From: a virus
Length of the DNA: 33,568 nt
Virus record (IMG/VR): IMGVR_UViG_3300044610_000059
Span: 1-33,568 of that record
Direction: 5' to 3' (one strand)
Positions 32,801 to 33,568 of the stretch are shown one piece after another. Under the pieces are notes generated by a model. The model worked only from the letters and a program-made list of their open reading frames with translations, made no database searches and had not been told where the DNA came from. How positions within the stretch are numbered: position 1 is the first letter of the stretch; the number at the start of each line of letters is the position of its first letter. A program made the position numbers and the translations under genes.

Positions 32801-33568
32801 GATACTCGATACAACCCGCTTGGTTACGACATCGCTGATGTTGTTGAAGATATTAAGCAAGGCAAGACAAGCACTCCGCTTAAAGCAGTAAACCAAGTAA
32901 TCAAAGAATCTACTGATCTTCGCAAGCGTGTTGCTGCTGAATCCGCTCGTCGCCAGCAACCAAGAAAGATGGGCAAAGCTGCGATATTGGAACGAATCGC
33001 AAGGGAACGCAGTGCTGGTAACATCAACGAGAATACAGCAAAGGCACTCACAGACTTTATCAATAGGATTAATGAAGATGCAATCTGGGATACGGCTATT
33101 TCCATCCGCGCAAAAGGAGTCAGCAACTACGACTTCGCTGATAACCTCGTCACATTCTTTTTAAACCAAGACAAGGGTGACTTCGGCGCATCTGTAGGCA
33201 TCCATGAGTTTTGGCACGGGTTGTCTCGCTTCTTGCCGGACGCTGAAGTTGAGAAGATCAACAAGGATTACACGAAAGAACTGGCAGACTACCTTAAAAA
33301 GAATCCGTGGTTCTTGGCCTTTGTTGGAAGATACTCGCTGACTCCAGAGCAGTTTGAGGCATACAAGTTTTTCAACCCCAAAGAAGCTGAAACTAAACTC
33401 ACCCCAGTCAAAGACGAGCAGGGCAATATCGTAAAATACAATATCAAGTTCGATAAGGATAACTACCGCTACATCATGCTGGATGAGTTCATCGCGGAGA
33501 AGATGACTGACCTTGTTCTTGGTAAGCAACAAGAGCCTAATACATTTTTAGGAAAACTCGCCAAGGTA
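29837..33568 (+). CDS. Giant internal virion protein with two zincin motifs (partial)
   Basis: The ATG at 29837 opens 1244 codons that continue past the right edge. Order: duplicated acidic start (FIEISEEEY and FIEITEEEF), a Gly/Ala-rich hydrophobic segment (about 120-172), a coiled coil (about 310-390), two copies of a TYG...VFDVF/VYDVF...KPV motif (about 413 and 454), a first HELGH (H643-E644-H647) with NELIAE at 700-705, an Ala/Pro-rich linker (about 836-875), and a second HEFWH (H1123-H1127) with DEFIAE at 1216-1221. Both look like zinc-metalloprotease domains with a Glu third ligand. A palindrome copy encodes FIGND at about 307. Confidence 0.75.
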   Translation, partial: MATEFIEISEEEYQGGPSDFIEITEEEFNTPQEPVGTSIGQEISQIPAALKQSFGQPLEAMGETAQVAGFPAVATALKGAIQEPEGYVSAGERFMAPKEGEFQIAGFAPQYAPRAVVEQTGQIIGSIGTRIAGAVTLGGLGGLIGGGGGAVTGAAAGAFAGPALFEAAQIVGPVALERAKNNGYTEPTDKDMAYAIATAAGSGLLNAFGAKYLPGGEKAVGSFAKRLAASFIGEGIPEGLQSFTQQVGETIETEKGIQVNPKQAIGEALIGGAAGAAATTIAAPFTPEQIAEAKITESANKEAENLFIGNDNPQGKAVLANKQKLEQEIADTKQVLSVIESTDPIAQKLKLELREKEAILAAAQGQVDSIVESADPVAEAKKQQLELAKAITTPEAAPKPLPTDVLPTETPGATYGREEQVYDVFGDITRKPVSIPKPAELPAAPTIEEQTAEGTYGGQTGVFDVFAGARRKPVITEEPPVSMAGKEVIPGITPTPVVSTQPKATKEAIASATNVANQIEEENKVLEQQKKFSPPTAPTLQDARSLPDAIAKKGKTLSISGGKQEKNILDPKESKKRFDEIGYERQALELPEDMNDRVSGRYGNAIANIKSLYSFEWLGAHFHGGVAVNPEVKGTQRGRIVAHELGHASHSLLGDKINKDQNVLNELQAIEELLYPGLRAKVSAASNPDASFFNYLLSPNELIAEFNVERVSNPERAAQVAPALSALLESAEKMKGLVADRKTFPTIMGVIRESKERLKVKDLESRKIKETIGDVLKNKSNQLSNTAKFVINRTKQGELDWAKIGLRNLKRQKATKEFAKRTAELTGNQELIDYVEELYPAEAAPVAPTAPAPVTEQAAPAEAPAPEVAPAPTEYKGKVKREYDSGIKAGEAATFEPTGVSAEAISSMELDDMRKDVRAAKDKSSGNAMVRAYRHGKTQGRVNRNAPVFAEAVEAYGVTLPEGYTKQGDLYVYQPTPAVSETITEPEADTRYNPLGYDIADVVEDIKQGKTSTPLKAVNQVIKESTDLRKRVAAESARRQQPRKMGKAAILERIARERSAGNINENTAKALTDFINRINEDAIWDTAISIRAKGVSNYDFADNLVTFFLNQDKGDFGASVGIHEFWHGLSRFLPDAEVEKINKDYTKELADYLKKNPWFLAFVGRYSLTPEQFEAYKFFNPKEAETKLTPVKDEQGNIVKYNIKFDKDNYRYIMLDEFIAEKMTDLVLGKQQEPNTFLGKLAKV
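30756..30771 (+). repeat. Palindrome TTATCG-N4-CGATAA, intragenic copy in giant protein
   Basis: TTATCGGAAACGATAA is read as FIGND in frame, the same peptide and GAAA loop as in the terminase. Confidence 0.85.

Overview
The window is a 33.6 kb piece of a tailed double-stranded DNA phage genome, most likely a podovirus. The late genes run terminase, portal, scaffold, capsid, receptor-binding proteins, lysis, tail nozzle and adaptor, then three ejection-type internal virion proteins, and no tail tape-measure, sheath or long-tail tube gene is visible. No integrase, tRNA, CRISPR array or insertion sequence was seen. The host cannot be named. Most start codons sit in A/T-rich leaders without a clear Shine-Dalgarno sequence, which points to a host group that relies little on it. 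Several TTGACA-type -35 boxes argue for ordinary sigma-70-like promoters.

Left arm (1-3808, minus strand): an early/replication operon of tightly coupled genes (ATGA and TAATG overlaps). In transcription order it holds an unknown early protein, a small winged-helix protein, a replisome-organiser-like protein, a DnaB-type helicase, three small proteins, and the start of a nuclease or resolvase cut by the window edge. Inside the organiser gene lie five tandem 23-bp iterons followed by an A/T-rich stretch with its own short repeats. This is the layout of the lambda O/ori region and is the best candidate origin.

Switch region (3809-4640): divergent promoters share a palindrome between the left operon and a rightward HTH regulator. 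The regulator gene overlaps an HNH nuclease gene, and a small unknown gene follows.

Packaging and head (4717-14047): the large terminase is encoded on the minus strand, convergent with the small early genes and divergent from the head operon. Head genes on the plus strand are a CxxC protein, portal, a small protein, scaffold, major capsid, a decoration-like protein with an inserted Ig-like domain, and two small probable virion proteins. A strong terminator, a putative promoter and a structured leader of about 190 nt precede the capsid gene, and stable hairpins follow the capsid gene and the gene after it.

Receptor-binding and lysis (14049-23060): an unusually long run of fibre or adhesin genes (fibre-like, BspA-like leucine-rich repeats, two collagen-like proteins, several with shared C-terminal modules and a possible chaperone), interrupted by a five-gene ATGA-coupled lysis block. 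Tail and ejection (23060-33568): nozzle-like and adaptor-like proteins, a cupin-like protein, and three internal virion proteins. The last is a giant protein with two zinc-metalloprotease motifs that continues past the window.

The most unusual signal is a 16-bp palindrome, TTATCG-N4-CGATAA, found about ten times. Five copies end exactly 5-6 nt before a start codon, two contain a stop codon, and three lie inside genes with a loop that keeps the reading frame open.
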